Part shown: positions 1 through 8,038 of the stretch, one piece after another
Position numbering within the stretch: the stretch's first letter is position 1
Layout of the letters: each line of letters begins with the position of its first letter
Source of the DNA: Magnetococcales bacterium
GTDB lineage: Bacteria; Pseudomonadota; Magnetococcia; Magnetococcales; JADFZT01
NCBI GenBank assembly: GCA_015232395.1
Contig: JADFZT010000058.1
Span: forward strand, 1-32,855
Reading direction: 5' to 3'
DNA length: 32,855 bases
The notes under the pieces: generated by a model
What the model saw: the letters and a program-made list of their open reading frames with translations, nothing else
Told to the model about the DNA's origin: nothing
The model's database searches: none
Made by a program: the position numbers and the translations under genes

Positions 1-1
1 G

Positions 2-600
2 GTGAGATTTTCACATCAAGCAGTCAACTGGCCTGGGAATGCTATCAAGCTTGAACGGACTTTTTTCGGGGGACTCATGAAAGAGCTCGGAGAGAGTCGG
101 CATTAGATGTTCTGAAAGTTTTCCACCAAGCAGTATGCGAAATTAAATCGCCCCTAAAAGACATCGTAGAGCTAGTCAAATGCTTTAACGGAAAACAGAA
201 AGAAAATTTTTTCTCAAAAGACGATATATTGCTTGATGAAACAGAAAGACATCGCATTGACAAAATACTAAAAAACCTTAACTTAGAAGGAATCAAAGAA
301 TCTGATGAAGACAAAGAAAATGGCAAATTTGTCCTCAAAGGAAACAACTTGGGAGAGACAAGAAAACAACTAATAATATGGCTAAATGCTTTAGAGATAG
401 CTGCAACAGCTTGGAATCACCATATAGGAGACAGGGAGATTATTGAGGTCGAACTGAGGAATTTCATTTCGAGCGGAGAATCATTTTATTTGGGAGAGAT
501 TGTTTTAAGCCTCAGATACCCATTCTACCCTTCATTAAAAGAGATGGTGATTGATGTTAACAACAGAAACCGGTCTACAGGAAAAGAACAGATCGACTGA
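2..600 (+). pseudogene. AT-rich unrecognised gene, 5' truncated by the window and apparently frameshifted
   Basis: Frame 2 is open from the window edge to a TAG at 104-106, and frame 1 is open from 55 to the TGA at 598-600. Neither frame has a convincing ATG start for the long part; only a TTG at 229 is available. Joining the two frames near the GA-rich run at 88-98 gives one continuous charged protein, so a single indel (real or an assembly error) is the simplest reading. The C-terminal part is rich in Lys, Glu and Asn and contains a helical stretch (WLNALEIAATAWNHH) but no motif I can name; a membrane-proximal DUF4760-like protein is only a vague possibility. GC is very low (18 of 60 bases in 241-300), unlike the GC-rich genes downstream, so the segment is probably acquired DNA. 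The function is unknown. Confidence 0.45.
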
Positions 601-1055
601 TTGACGACCTAAACACACTTTTACCTCTACAACTCCACACTATATCCCCATGTTAACCTCCTTGAGCTGTATACTCTAGACTGCCTTAGGATCTCTTAAT
701 CTTATTGACAGCAGATAAACTGACCGGTTCCCTTGTTCAACACCAGAAAGGACAGGGTAGCAAAAAACACACCAACAATCAATGAAAACATGGCATGGAG
801 CCGTCACAGCCATACTTGCTCAAAGCATTATTGCACACAAAATTTCTGGCGCTCAAGGAAACATCGGACACACCCTACCTCCTGGCAAACCTCAGTCACC
901 CTTCACCCACTCCTACCGGGGGGGCCTCTCCCGATGAACCGGACCTCCATTTGTTAAGCGCCTTGCGGACATATCCCAGCTGATGCCTGAAAGAGCTATT
1001 GACGCGCCACACCGGATGAGCTGGCACCACCATGCAGAGAGGAACAACAAACAAA
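601..1055. other. Intergenic stretch without a supportable gene
   Basis: This stretch lies between the AT-rich remnant and the 3' end of sspB. Short open frames here have no recognisable motif, no good ribosome-binding site and Pro/His/Ser/Thr-rich noise-like translations. Composition shifts gradually from AT-rich to GC-rich, as expected at the edge of an acquired segment. I see no tRNA, attachment site or insertion-sequence terminus. Confidence 0.4.
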
Positions 1056-1637
1056 TTAACAGGCAACTATTTCACCAGCTTGAGGCGGGGGGGGGAGCGG
1101 TCGGGCGGGGGGGGGGGTGTCGCCATTATCCGGAGACTTGCCCTCACCATCGATCACCTGAAACACCGGCTTGGCGGCTTTGGGCGTGGCTTTGGCCGAA
1201 GCGCCAGCGGGCTTAGCCTGGGGCATGGGCTCGCCGGATTCCTGGGAGGCGGCCCGGTCGGGACGATCAGCACCGTGCTGGGCTTGCAGAGAGCGGGAAA
1301 ATTCGTAATTTCGGCGGATGGGCTCGGGCATGGAGTCGGGCCAATACATGCCGTGGCCGGTGTCGGGATTGAGAGCCCCCCAGAGGGCGGAATAGGGAAT
1401 AATGCAGTAGTGGGGAACGCCCCCAAAACGCAACTCAGACTCCACCCCCGTTGCGGTAACGTGGATGGGATGGGGCATTTTACGGTTTAAAATCAAACGC
1501 AAGCCCTGATCATTCATCAGCCGCCGAGGCACTTCCACCCCAGAGCGTGTGGCGTTCAGATAGAGCATCACCCGCCCTTCATTTTCCAGGAGCAGGCGAA
1601 CCACGTCAGCCTTACTGTATGATTTCATGTTTTCCAT
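1056..1637 (-). CDS. sspB: ClpXP adaptor / stringent starvation protein B (SspB)
   Basis: SspB delivers ssrA-tagged and other substrates to the ClpXP protease in the cytoplasm. The N-terminal 110 residues match the SspB fold by motif: a helix (ADVVRLLLENEGRVMLYL), the segment EVPRRLMNDQGLRLILNR and the substrate-groove strands around ESELRFGGVPHYCIIPYSALWGA (residues 67-88). A low-complexity Ala/Pro/Lys linker follows. A short stretch at 156-163 (KPVFQVID) resembles the C-terminal ClpX-binding (XB) motif RPxLRVVK. About 30 extra residues after it are encoded over two long C-tracts, which is unusual because the XB motif normally ends the protein. The start could be residue 1 or Met4. It is divergent from the reductase gene at 1733. 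Identity is fairly sure from the core motifs. Confidence 0.85.
   Translation of the reverse strand: MENMKSYSKADVVRLLLENEGRVMLYLNATRSGVEVPRRLMNDQGLRLILNRKMPHPIHVTATGVESELRFGGVPHYCIIPYSALWGALNPDTGHGMYWPDSMPEPIRRNYEFSRSLQAQHGADRPDRAASQESGEPMPQAKPAGASAKATPKAAKPVFQVIDGEGKSPDNGDTPPPARPLPPPPQAGEIVAC
1087..1117. repeat. Two mononucleotide G tracts (9 and 11 bases) inside the 3' end of sspB
   Basis: Positions 1087-1095 are nine consecutive G and 1107-1117 are eleven consecutive G on the plus strand. Both are read as proline-coding C tracts at the very end of sspB. Tracts of this length are prone to slippage, so the last 20 or so residues of SspB may vary between cells, or may be mis-assembled. Confidence 0.9.
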
Positions 1638-1732
1638 GATACCATTCTATCCTATCCGTACCCTTGAACGATACCTCCCATCGGCGGCAAGCTTCACCGT
1701 GCCGACCAGAACCAAATCAGGAGATTTTCATC

Positions 1733-2569
1733 ATGGCCGATGCCCCTCACGAAAGCAGCCACTATAACGCCACCGTCATTAAGCGGATCGACATTACCCC
1801 CCAACTCGCCATCTTTCAGGTGCGCCCCGATGATAACAATCTCGCTTTCATCCCGGGCCAGTTTACCGTGCTGGGACTCACCCGGGAGGCCCCCCGGGTA
1901 CCCGAAGCGGGCCCCGGGGATCCCTATCCACCGGAAAAAGCCGGACGCTTGATCCGACGGGCCTACTCCATCAGCTCCGGCAGCGAGGAGAAGGCCTTTT
2001 TGGAGTTTTATGTCTCCATGGTCACCAGCGGTGAACTCACCCCCCGCATTTTTGCTCTCCAGGAGGGAAGCCGCCTCTTCGTCGGCAAAAAAGCCTCCGG
2101 GGTGTTCACCCTGGACAGCGTGCCCCAGGATAAAAACATTCTTCTGGTGGGCACCGGTACCGGGCTTGCGCCCTACATCTCCATGGTGCGCACCCTGGCG
2201 CTGGGCATCGGCTGCCCCATCCGCCCTCTGGCCGTTCTCCACGGGGCCAGCTATTCCTGGGATCTGGGCTATCGGGGAGAGCTGGAAGGCCTGAGCCGAC
2301 AGTGTCCCAAATTTGGCTATATTCCGGTCATCTCCCGTCCCCAGGAAGATGGCGACTGGAATGGCCGTACCGGGCGTCTCAACGACTGGATCACCCATCC
2401 AGAACTTCCCGACGCCTGCGGTTTTGACCTAAGCCCCGAGCAGACCCACGTCTTTCTCTGTGGTAACCCCGGCATGGTGGAAAATGCCGCAGCCCAGCTC
2501 CAGGAAAAAGGTTTTGATCCCGGCAGCCGTAAAGAGCCCGGCAACCTTCATCTGGAAAAATATTGGTAG
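1733..2569 (+). CDS. fpr: Ferredoxin/flavodoxin-NADP+ reductase (FNR family)
   Basis: This FAD enzyme moves electrons between NADPH and ferredoxin or flavodoxin in the cytosol. The FAD-binding beta-barrel carries RAYSISS (residues 76-82) and the preceding PGQF. The NADP domain shows GTGTGLAPYIS (140-150), CGNPGM near 246 and a C-terminal aromatic ending EKYW, as in bacterial Fpr enzymes. At 278 residues it is near the usual length of about 260. I chose ATG 1733 because AGGAG at 1719-1723 sits 9 bases upstream; an earlier ATG at 1664 would add 23 residues without family support. A good intrinsic terminator follows. It is divergently arranged with sspB, and no ferredoxin gene is adjacent. Confidence 0.9.
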   Translation: MADAPHESSHYNATVIKRIDITPQLAIFQVRPDDNNLAFIPGQFTVLGLTREAPRVPEAGPGDPYPPEKAGRLIRRAYSISSGSEEKAFLEFYVSMVTSGELTPRIFALQEGSRLFVGKKASGVFTLDSVPQDKNILLVGTGTGLAPYISMVRTLALGIGCPIRPLAVLHGASYSWDLGYRGELEGLSRQCPKFGYIPVISRPQEDGDWNGRTGRLNDWITHPELPDACGFDLSPEQTHVFLCGNPGMVENAAAQLQEKGFDPGSRKEPGNLHLEKYW

Positions 2570-2580
2570 GCGTCCACCAG

Positions 2581-2617
2581 CCCCGCCTCCCCTCCAGGGG
2601 GCAGGCGGGGTCGTTTT
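2581..2617 (+). terminator. Intrinsic terminator after fpr
   Basis: The stem CCCCGCCT (2581-2588) pairs with AGGCGGGG (2603-2610), with further CCCC/GGGG pairing inside, and is followed by TCGTTTTT. It sits 11 bases after the reductase stop codon and upstream of the converging exonuclease gene. Confidence 0.8.
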
Positions 2618-2656
2618 TCTCTCTTGCCTGCCACACCCTGATGGATCAAACCAAAA

Positions 2657-3505
2657 TCAAGAGGTCGCCTTCTGCAGCCGGTCCCACTCGGTGAGATAAT
2701 CCAGCAGGTGATTTTTGCCGTTCTTTTCCGCTTCGCTTTTCAGCAGCTCCCGCACCAACTCCTGTTCGGATTCATATTGAGAGGTGGAGAGATGGCCACC
2801 AAAATGGGCCATGCGCAGCCACACCAGAAAGGTGGTCACCGCATCGGTTTCGTTATAGGCGATGATCCGATCCAGGCGTCCTTCAAGCCACATGGGGGGC
2901 ACCGATTCGCCATCCATCTCCATCTTGCCGGGAATCCCCGAAAGAGTCGCCATTTCGTTCAAAGAGGGGGATCCCTGGCCCCAACCCGGGGTGGCGACAT
3001 CTTTGAGGTCGATGTTGAAATCGCTCCCCTTGGCAAAATAGTCCACGCCCTCCCAGGGTTTGTTGGGACGACGACAAAAAGCGGGCATGGAAAGACCGTG
3101 GATGATGCCCCGCTGCACCAGAATGCGCATGTCGGCGGCGATGGAGTTGTAGCCTACCATCTGGGGCTGACGCTCCCCCATCGCTTTTAAAAATTTTCCC
3201 ACAATGGTCTTTTCTTCGGTCTCAGGCCCAGTGGTTTCACGGGGCATGGAGAGCAGCCGCAGAGAGGGCCAGCCATCCTTGTTGACCTGACGCTGGATGG
3301 CGGCGATGGAGACCAGGCGACACATGACGGTCTTGAGATAGGGCTGGGGATTGTTTTCGTCCGCCCCGCCCTCCTGCCACATCCGCTCCATCACCTGGGC
3401 ATCCGGGGTCTCCTCGTCAAGCTTGTAGAGCAGCCGCCCGGCTTTGGGATCCGGCACCCATTCCGCATCATAAGCCCAGACCAATTTTTTGATATTCTTG
3501 AACAT
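2657..3505 (-). CDS. Predicted 3'-5' exonuclease, PolB-like exo family (DnaQ-like fold)
   Basis: The protein looks like a stand-alone proofreading-type 3'-5' exonuclease of the 'PolB exonuclease 2' family (DNA_pol_B_exo2). The three metal-binding Exo motifs are visible: ExoI AYDAEW (D13, E15), ExoII MVGYNSIAADMRIL (N120, D125) and ExoIII AYNETDAVTTFL (Y217, D221). It is 282 residues long with no polymerase domain. A strong Shine-Dalgarno (AGGGGG) precedes the ATG. It lies downstream of the unknown exported protein gene on the same strand, about 77 bases away, with an 18-bp perfect palindrome between them. The substrate and physiological role of this family are not established; DNA repair is the usual guess. 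Confidence 0.8.
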   Translation of the reverse strand: MFKNIKKLVWAYDAEWVPDPKAGRLLYKLDEETPDAQVMERMWQEGGADENNPQPYLKTVMCRLVSIAAIQRQVNKDGWPSLRLLSMPRETTGPETEEKTIVGKFLKAMGERQPQMVGYNSIAADMRILVQRGIIHGLSMPAFCRRPNKPWEGVDYFAKGSDFNIDLKDVATPGWGQGSPSLNEMATLSGIPGKMEMDGESVPPMWLEGRLDRIIAYNETDAVTTFLVWLRMAHFGGHLSTSQYESEQELVRELLKSEAEKNGKNHLLDYLTEWDRLQKATS

Positions 3506-3532
3506 TCAAGCCCCCTTTGGGGATCGTTACGG

Positions 3533-3550
3533 AGCCTGTTGCAACAGGCT
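3533..3550. promoter_or_regulatory. 18-bp perfect palindrome upstream of the exonuclease gene
   Basis: AGCCTGTTGCAACAGGCT is a perfect dyad located 27 bases upstream of the exonuclease start. There is no T-tract on either side, so it is not a standard terminator. It may be an operator or an RNA hairpin in the leader. Confidence 0.4.
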
Positions 3551-3582
3551 CTACGGGTTGGTTCCAAGCCCCCGGAAGGGAT

Positions 3583-4404
3583 TTATTTGGTGGAAAAAAG
3601 CCGGGCCAGCCAACCACCGGCCTGTTCGGTCACGGAAGGCTTGGGGGCATCGGGTACTGGGCTGTCGGGGGGGCTCAACTCCTCGATGGGATATTGCGCC
3701 AGGAAGAGAATCTGGCGTACGGCGAGTTCGGTCATATATTCCAAAGAGCGGCCCGCTTCCGGAGGGTTGGGGGTGCGGGCAGCCAGAGCTGTGGCCAAAA
3801 GACCCGCCGCACCCACCGGTGAAGCCGACGCCACACCGGAGGCCACAACCCCCCCAGCGGTCATGGCACCGATCTCCACGGCATCCGGCTTACGATAGGG
3901 GGTGGATTCCACCTGCAACCGCAAGGTGCGTATCACCCGCCCCTGGAGGCCATCGATAAAATAGACATCCCAATCCACCATCCCCGGACTCATGGCACTT
4001 GAATTGCGGAGCACCCGGGGGGAGATATACATGACGGTGGACCAGTTGTTCCGGCGGCTCAGGTTGATCGCCTCGCCCAGATGACGGGCCGGGGTGGACT
4101 CCTGGATCACCACCCGGGCAAAATTACCCGGCATAAGCTGCCGCTGGATTCCCAGGGTATAGTTGACCAACACCTCATCCAAGCCCGCCCGCTGCTGGGT
4201 CACCGGCAGGAGATGCACCTCGGCAAAGGGACCAAAAGCGCTCCCCTCCTCGGCAGAAGCCTCCCAACACACCTGCAACCCTTCGGCAGGATATTCACAC
4301 CCCCGGCGATAGAGGGAAGCGCCCTCAGCCAGGTTGATGCCAATCATTCCTGCCACAAGCAGGAGAGAAGCCAGTCGTTTGCCAAACCATCCGTTGATCT
4401 TCAA
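3583..4404 (-). CDS. Exported or membrane-anchored protein of unknown function
   Basis: I do not recognise this family. With the TTG start at 4404 (GGAG seven bases upstream, at 4415-4412) the protein has 273 residues and begins with a classic signal sequence: basic KINGWFGKR, then LASLLLVAGMIGINLAEGA. The open frame extends upstream to a TTG at 4485, but no ATG precedes the signal. A periplasmic alpha/beta-looking domain follows, with the strand pattern WSTVMYISPRVL...DWDVYFIDGLQGRVIRTLRLQ. This vaguely recalls DUF4823/DUF4410-type lipoproteins, though no lipobox is visible. A glycine/alanine-rich hydrophobic segment (GAMTAGGVVASGVASASPVG) could be a second membrane-active region. It starts downstream of lhgO on the same strand and is probably co-transcribed with it. 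Confidence 0.6.
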   Translation of the reverse strand: MKINGWFGKRLASLLLVAGMIGINLAEGASLYRRGCEYPAEGLQVCWEASAEEGSAFGPFAEVHLLPVTQQRAGLDEVLVNYTLGIQRQLMPGNFARVVIQESTPARHLGEAINLSRRNNWSTVMYISPRVLRNSSAMSPGMVDWDVYFIDGLQGRVIRTLRLQVESTPYRKPDAVEIGAMTAGGVVASGVASASPVGAAGLLATALAARTPNPPEAGRSLEYMTELAVRQILFLAQYPIEELSPPDSPVPDAPKPSVTEQAGGWLARLFSTK

Positions 4405-4488
4405 GGGAAGACTCCACCACCATAAGACGTAGAAACCCAAGCCCCTCCCCAAGGGAAGAGACCGGCCATGGGGGCAATGATGCAAATT

Positions 4489-5718
4489 TCAAGCCATCAG
4501 ACTCTCAATCCGATCCATCAAAAAACGACCCAGAGGCAAAGCGCAGGTGAAGGCGGGAGAAACGGCATTGAGCAGGTGAAAGGAGTGGGCGTCTCCCTGA
4601 TAGATAAAATCCATCTCCAGGCGACGACTGGGTAGATGAAGCAGTTGGGCACGGATACCCGGACGGCCCCAACGTCGATAGTGCGCCGGGTCCACATCCC
4701 CCACCAGCTCACCAGCCAGCCGGGCCAGGCGGCTTTTGCGATATTTGCCCAACTCCTGGAAGGCCAAACGACGGAAGTTAAAGTGGTTACCCCAAAAAAG
4801 CCCCGCCTCCCGAGACAAAATTTCCCCCATCTCCTTCAGACGAAACCCTTCAAACCCCTGATAATGCTCCCGCCAAAAGGCCGGTATCGCCGTGGGGCCG
4901 ATTTTGATACCACCCCCCACCCCCACGGTAAAGTGCACCCCCAGAAAGGGATTATCGAGGTTGGGTACGGGATAGATGTGGGTCTTCAGGCTTTCGGGGG
5001 GCTCATCCGAATAGAGATACAGGCCTTTGAAGGGGAGGATGGCATATTCCCTGGCGAAACCGAACCCATGGGCTACCCGGTCGGCATGGAGACCGGCGGC
5101 ATTGATCAGATAGCCCGCCGCCATCGCCCCACCACTGGTTTCAATCTCCACAGCCCCATCACTCTCCCCCCTCTGAATCCGCTTGCCCCCCAAAAAGCGC
5201 CGTTGCGTCAGGATTTCCACACCTGCCTGACGGGCATCTTGAACCAAAGCCGCCATCACTTCCACAGGATCCACCGAAGCGGTGGTGGGGGCGAAGAGGG
5301 CTTTCTCCACAGTGCGCGCCCGGGGTTCGATCTCAAGAGCCTCTCTGGCAGTCAGCTCCTCCAGGGCCACACCATTGACCCGCCCCCGACGCAACAGCTC
5401 CGCCAAACCGGGTAGATCTGCGTGGGATCGGGCCACCACCAGCTTGCCACACCGACGAATGGAGAGCTTGCGGCTCAGGCAATATTCTGTCAGCTCCCGA
5501 TTGCCCTCCCGGCAAAAACGGGCCTTGAGGGAGTCGGCGGTATAGTAAAATCCGGCATGGAGCACGCCACTGTTGCGGCCACTGGCGTGGGTGCCGGGTT
5601 GGCGTTCCTTTTCCAACACCACCACCCGCATCCCTGGATGACGCTTCCTGACCTCCAAAGCGAGGGTAAGCCCCAGCACCCCACCGCCAATGATGAGAAA
5701 ATCGGTGGTTTCGGTCAT
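4489..5718 (-). CDS. lhgO: L-2-hydroxyglutarate oxidase/dehydrogenase (LhgO)
   Basis: This FAD-dependent oxidoreductase of the DAO family oxidises L-2-hydroxyglutarate to 2-oxoglutarate, usually feeding electrons to quinones at the membrane. The N-terminal dinucleotide-binding motif is FLIIGGGVLGLTLA (residues 7-20), followed by GRNSGVLHAGFYY (47-59), a hallmark of the LhgO/L2HGDH branch. The segment near 235-260 (PVPNLDNPFLGVHFT) is also typical of this enzyme. The length of 409 residues is normal for the family. The unknown exported protein follows closely on the same strand. No glutarate-catabolism genes (csiD, gabD) are adjacent, so it probably acts in metabolite repair. Confidence 0.9.
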   Translation of the reverse strand: MTETTDFLIIGGGVLGLTLALEVRKRHPGMRVVVLEKERQPGTHASGRNSGVLHAGFYYTADSLKARFCREGNRELTEYCLSRKLSIRRCGKLVVARSHADLPGLAELLRRGRVNGVALEELTAREALEIEPRARTVEKALFAPTTASVDPVEVMAALVQDARQAGVEILTQRRFLGGKRIQRGESDGAVEIETSGGAMAAGYLINAAGLHADRVAHGFGFAREYAILPFKGLYLYSDEPPESLKTHIYPVPNLDNPFLGVHFTVGVGGGIKIGPTAIPAFWREHYQGFEGFRLKEMGEILSREAGLFWGNHFNFRRLAFQELGKYRKSRLARLAGELVGDVDPAHYRRWGRPGIRAQLLHLPSRRLEMDFIYQGDAHSFHLLNAVSPAFTCALPLGRFLMDRIESLMA

Positions 5719-5850
5719 GAAGCGTTGATTTCCGTCATGAGTGGCTGGATTCGACCGGGAGGGCCGACCAAGTCCCTGAAATGGAGTGAAGCATGACTGA
5801 CTGGAGCTGATCAGCTGGAGCCCCCAAACAGCGTTTTCCCCTACGCCACC

Positions 5851-7962
5851 CTATTCACTGCCATAGCCGAATCGATCAATAAAGGGCGCGATGGTTTTCT
5901 TCAGCTCTTGCAAATGGGATTCATAACGTCTCCAGCGATAGCGCGAGGTGTCGTAGATGGGTCTCGCCACCTGCTGATAACTGGGAGTGTAGACGCCGAT
6001 TACTTCCTTCTTGGCGTGCTCGTGGAAACCGTACACTGCCGGATCCCATTCCACCTGAAGAAATGCCAGAAGCTTGCTGGTCTCCCCCTTGAAATCGGCC
6101 ACAAGATCCTCATAGCGGACACTGTGCCAATGAAATTCAAACTGCTCGACATACCCTTCCCAGAGCCCCATCACCCGGCTGTAGAAGTGGCCGGTATCGG
6201 CCAGGGTATAAAAATTGGCCATGGCATTATTGAAACCAAAACGTTGCATGAAACAGCTGAGACAAACATCTAAAGGATGACGCAAGGCAAATACCATCTT
6301 GGCATTTGGGAATAGACGTAATATCAGAGGAATGTGAACGGTGTTCAGGGGGTTTTTGTCCACAATGCGGCCCCCTTCCCGAGGCACCACATATCTGGCT
6401 GCCTTGTTGAAATATAATTTCCTGAGCCTCTCAACCTCCTCATCATCCAATTCAGCCAATTGTCCCGGATAGGGACGGCTGGTTTCATTCAAATTTTCCC
6501 GTACGGCCTGGAGAAGTGGTTTTTCCTCCAGAACCTGAAAACGGGGATGGCACTCCAAGATTCGATCTAGCAAGGTGGTGCCGGAACGGGGAAAACCAAA
6601 CAAAAAAACAGGATCATTGCCACCATCCTTCCTGGAGACCGGGGGGGACCAACCACCTAGAATTTTTGTTTTATAAAACGCTTCCAGCCTCGAAAGCTGA
6701 CCCAGATAATTTTCCTTGTCGATTCCCCTCTGTCCCGCCCGTCGCTCCTCGATCCGGTTGAAATCAGTAAAGCAGGTCATGGCCTGATCGATCTGCCCCA
6801 CATTGTCGCAAAGCAAACCCAACTCATGGAGCAGCTCAGATCGGCGGATGAGGGGAAACTGCTTTTCGGACAACAGCAAAGCCATACGTCCGATAACCGC
6901 CTGCTGGCCCTCCCCTGTCCGCCGGGCCAGAGTTCCGGAAAGCTTGGTCAAGAGTGGGTCCGCCGGTTCCAAGGCCAATCCCTTCGCCACCATTCTGACG
7001 GCCTCTTCCAAACGGGACACACTTTCATAAATAACAGCCAGACTGGTTATGGCTTTTACGTTTTGCGGATTCTGAGTGATGATGGCATGAAAATAAGCAA
7101 TCATCTCCTCAACGTGGCCATATTTATGTGGAATGGCACTCAAAATATTCTGAACATCAGCGCGGCCTGGACTCAACGCCACGGCTTTTTGAAACTGCTG
7201 TTCCGCTGCTGCCGGTTGATCCAGCTTCACATGGGCCAAGCTCAGATTGAAGCGCGCCTCCAAAAAATCGGGTTTCAGCCTGATCGCCGTCTGTAGCGGT
7301 TGAACGGCCTCCTGGAAACGCCCCAAATGTACCAGTAACCAACCCAAATTATTGTAAGCCTCGACAAGTTGGGGATCGAAGGTCAGGGCTGCCTTATATT
7401 GTTCGACTGCCTCATCAAATCGCTCCAGCTTTTGCATGGCATATCCCAGATTGCATATCACCCTGGCAAAATCGGGTTTGAGCCTGAGGCACTCCTGAAA
7501 CTTGGCGATAGCTTGGTCATCCCGCCCCAACGCCAGGAGAGCCGCGCCCATGTTGTTGAGCGCTTCCACATGATGGGGCTCAAGCGCAATGACCTTCTGA
7601 CAGCAGCCAAGCACCTCTTCATACCTTTTCCCGGCCAACAGGACGTTGCTTAAATGATAGTGATAGAAAGCGTTGTCGGGATTTTTTCGCACTGCCCGCT
7701 TGATCAGGGTTTCAGCCACATCCAGCTTGCCTGCCGCCAGTGCGATCAAGCCCAGGAGCTGGTTGGCATCGCCATTATCCGGCTGGTGTTGCAGAACCTG
7801 CCGGTAAAGCTGCTCCGCTTGGTGCAGACGCCCTGCCTGATGGTGTCCCCAAGCCGCCTGCAGTAACCCTCGAATGTCCACCACACCTGGTTGCGCTTTC
7901 CCTGATCGCCTACCCATTGGTGCGCCAACATTCCTGCTGCGTTTTCCACCCCGTTTTTTCAT
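5851..7962 (-). CDS. TPR-repeat protein fused to a PAPS-dependent sulfotransferase domain
   Basis: The 703-residue protein has a basic N-terminus, then tandem tetratricopeptide repeats from about residue 33 to 345 (recurring A..L...G....A...Y..AL...P patterns), and a C-terminal sulfotransferase domain. The 5'-phosphosulfate-binding loop is GFPRSGTTLLD (456-466). The 3'-phosphate site is in VFALRHPLDVCLSCFMQ (557-573). The C-terminal YTPSYQQVARPIYDTSRYRWRRY is typical of bacterial TPR-sulfotransferases. Such enzymes transfer sulfate from PAPS to carbohydrate, peptide or small-molecule acceptors; the acceptor here is unknown. No signal peptide is seen. No other sulfation or polysaccharide genes are next to it. 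There is no promoter I can defend upstream. Confidence 0.88.
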   Translation of the reverse strand: MKKRGGKRSRNVGAPMGRRSGKAQPGVVDIRGLLQAAWGHHQAGRLHQAEQLYRQVLQHQPDNGDANQLLGLIALAAGKLDVAETLIKRAVRKNPDNAFYHYHLSNVLLAGKRYEEVLGCCQKVIALEPHHVEALNNMGAALLALGRDDQAIAKFQECLRLKPDFARVICNLGYAMQKLERFDEAVEQYKAALTFDPQLVEAYNNLGWLLVHLGRFQEAVQPLQTAIRLKPDFLEARFNLSLAHVKLDQPAAAEQQFQKAVALSPGRADVQNILSAIPHKYGHVEEMIAYFHAIITQNPQNVKAITSLAVIYESVSRLEEAVRMVAKGLALEPADPLLTKLSGTLARRTGEGQQAVIGRMALLLSEKQFPLIRRSELLHELGLLCDNVGQIDQAMTCFTDFNRIEERRAGQRGIDKENYLGQLSRLEAFYKTKILGGWSPPVSRKDGGNDPVFLFGFPRSGTTLLDRILECHPRFQVLEEKPLLQAVRENLNETSRPYPGQLAELDDEEVERLRKLYFNKAARYVVPREGGRIVDKNPLNTVHIPLILRLFPNAKMVFALRHPLDVCLSCFMQRFGFNNAMANFYTLADTGHFYSRVMGLWEGYVEQFEFHWHSVRYEDLVADFKGETSKLLAFLQVEWDPAVYGFHEHAKKEVIGVYTPSYQQVARPIYDTSRYRWRRYESHLQELKKTIAPFIDRFGYGSE

Positions 7963-8038
7963 GTGCCTCTTTCCACGATCAGACTGATTGCAAACTTGGT
8001 TTCACTTGATTTCAGGAGTGTTCCATCAAAAAAAGGGG

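Noticed and set aside
733-1490. Several short plus-strand open frames between the left-edge remnant and fpr
   Set aside because: They have no recognisable motifs. Those beyond 1056 are opposite sspB, and the earlier ones have no ribosome-binding site and noise-like composition.
5805-5816. AGCTGATCAGCT palindrome between the sulfotransferase and lhgO genes
   Set aside because: A 12-base dyad in a 130-base gap without promoter context could be chance. I do not assign a function.
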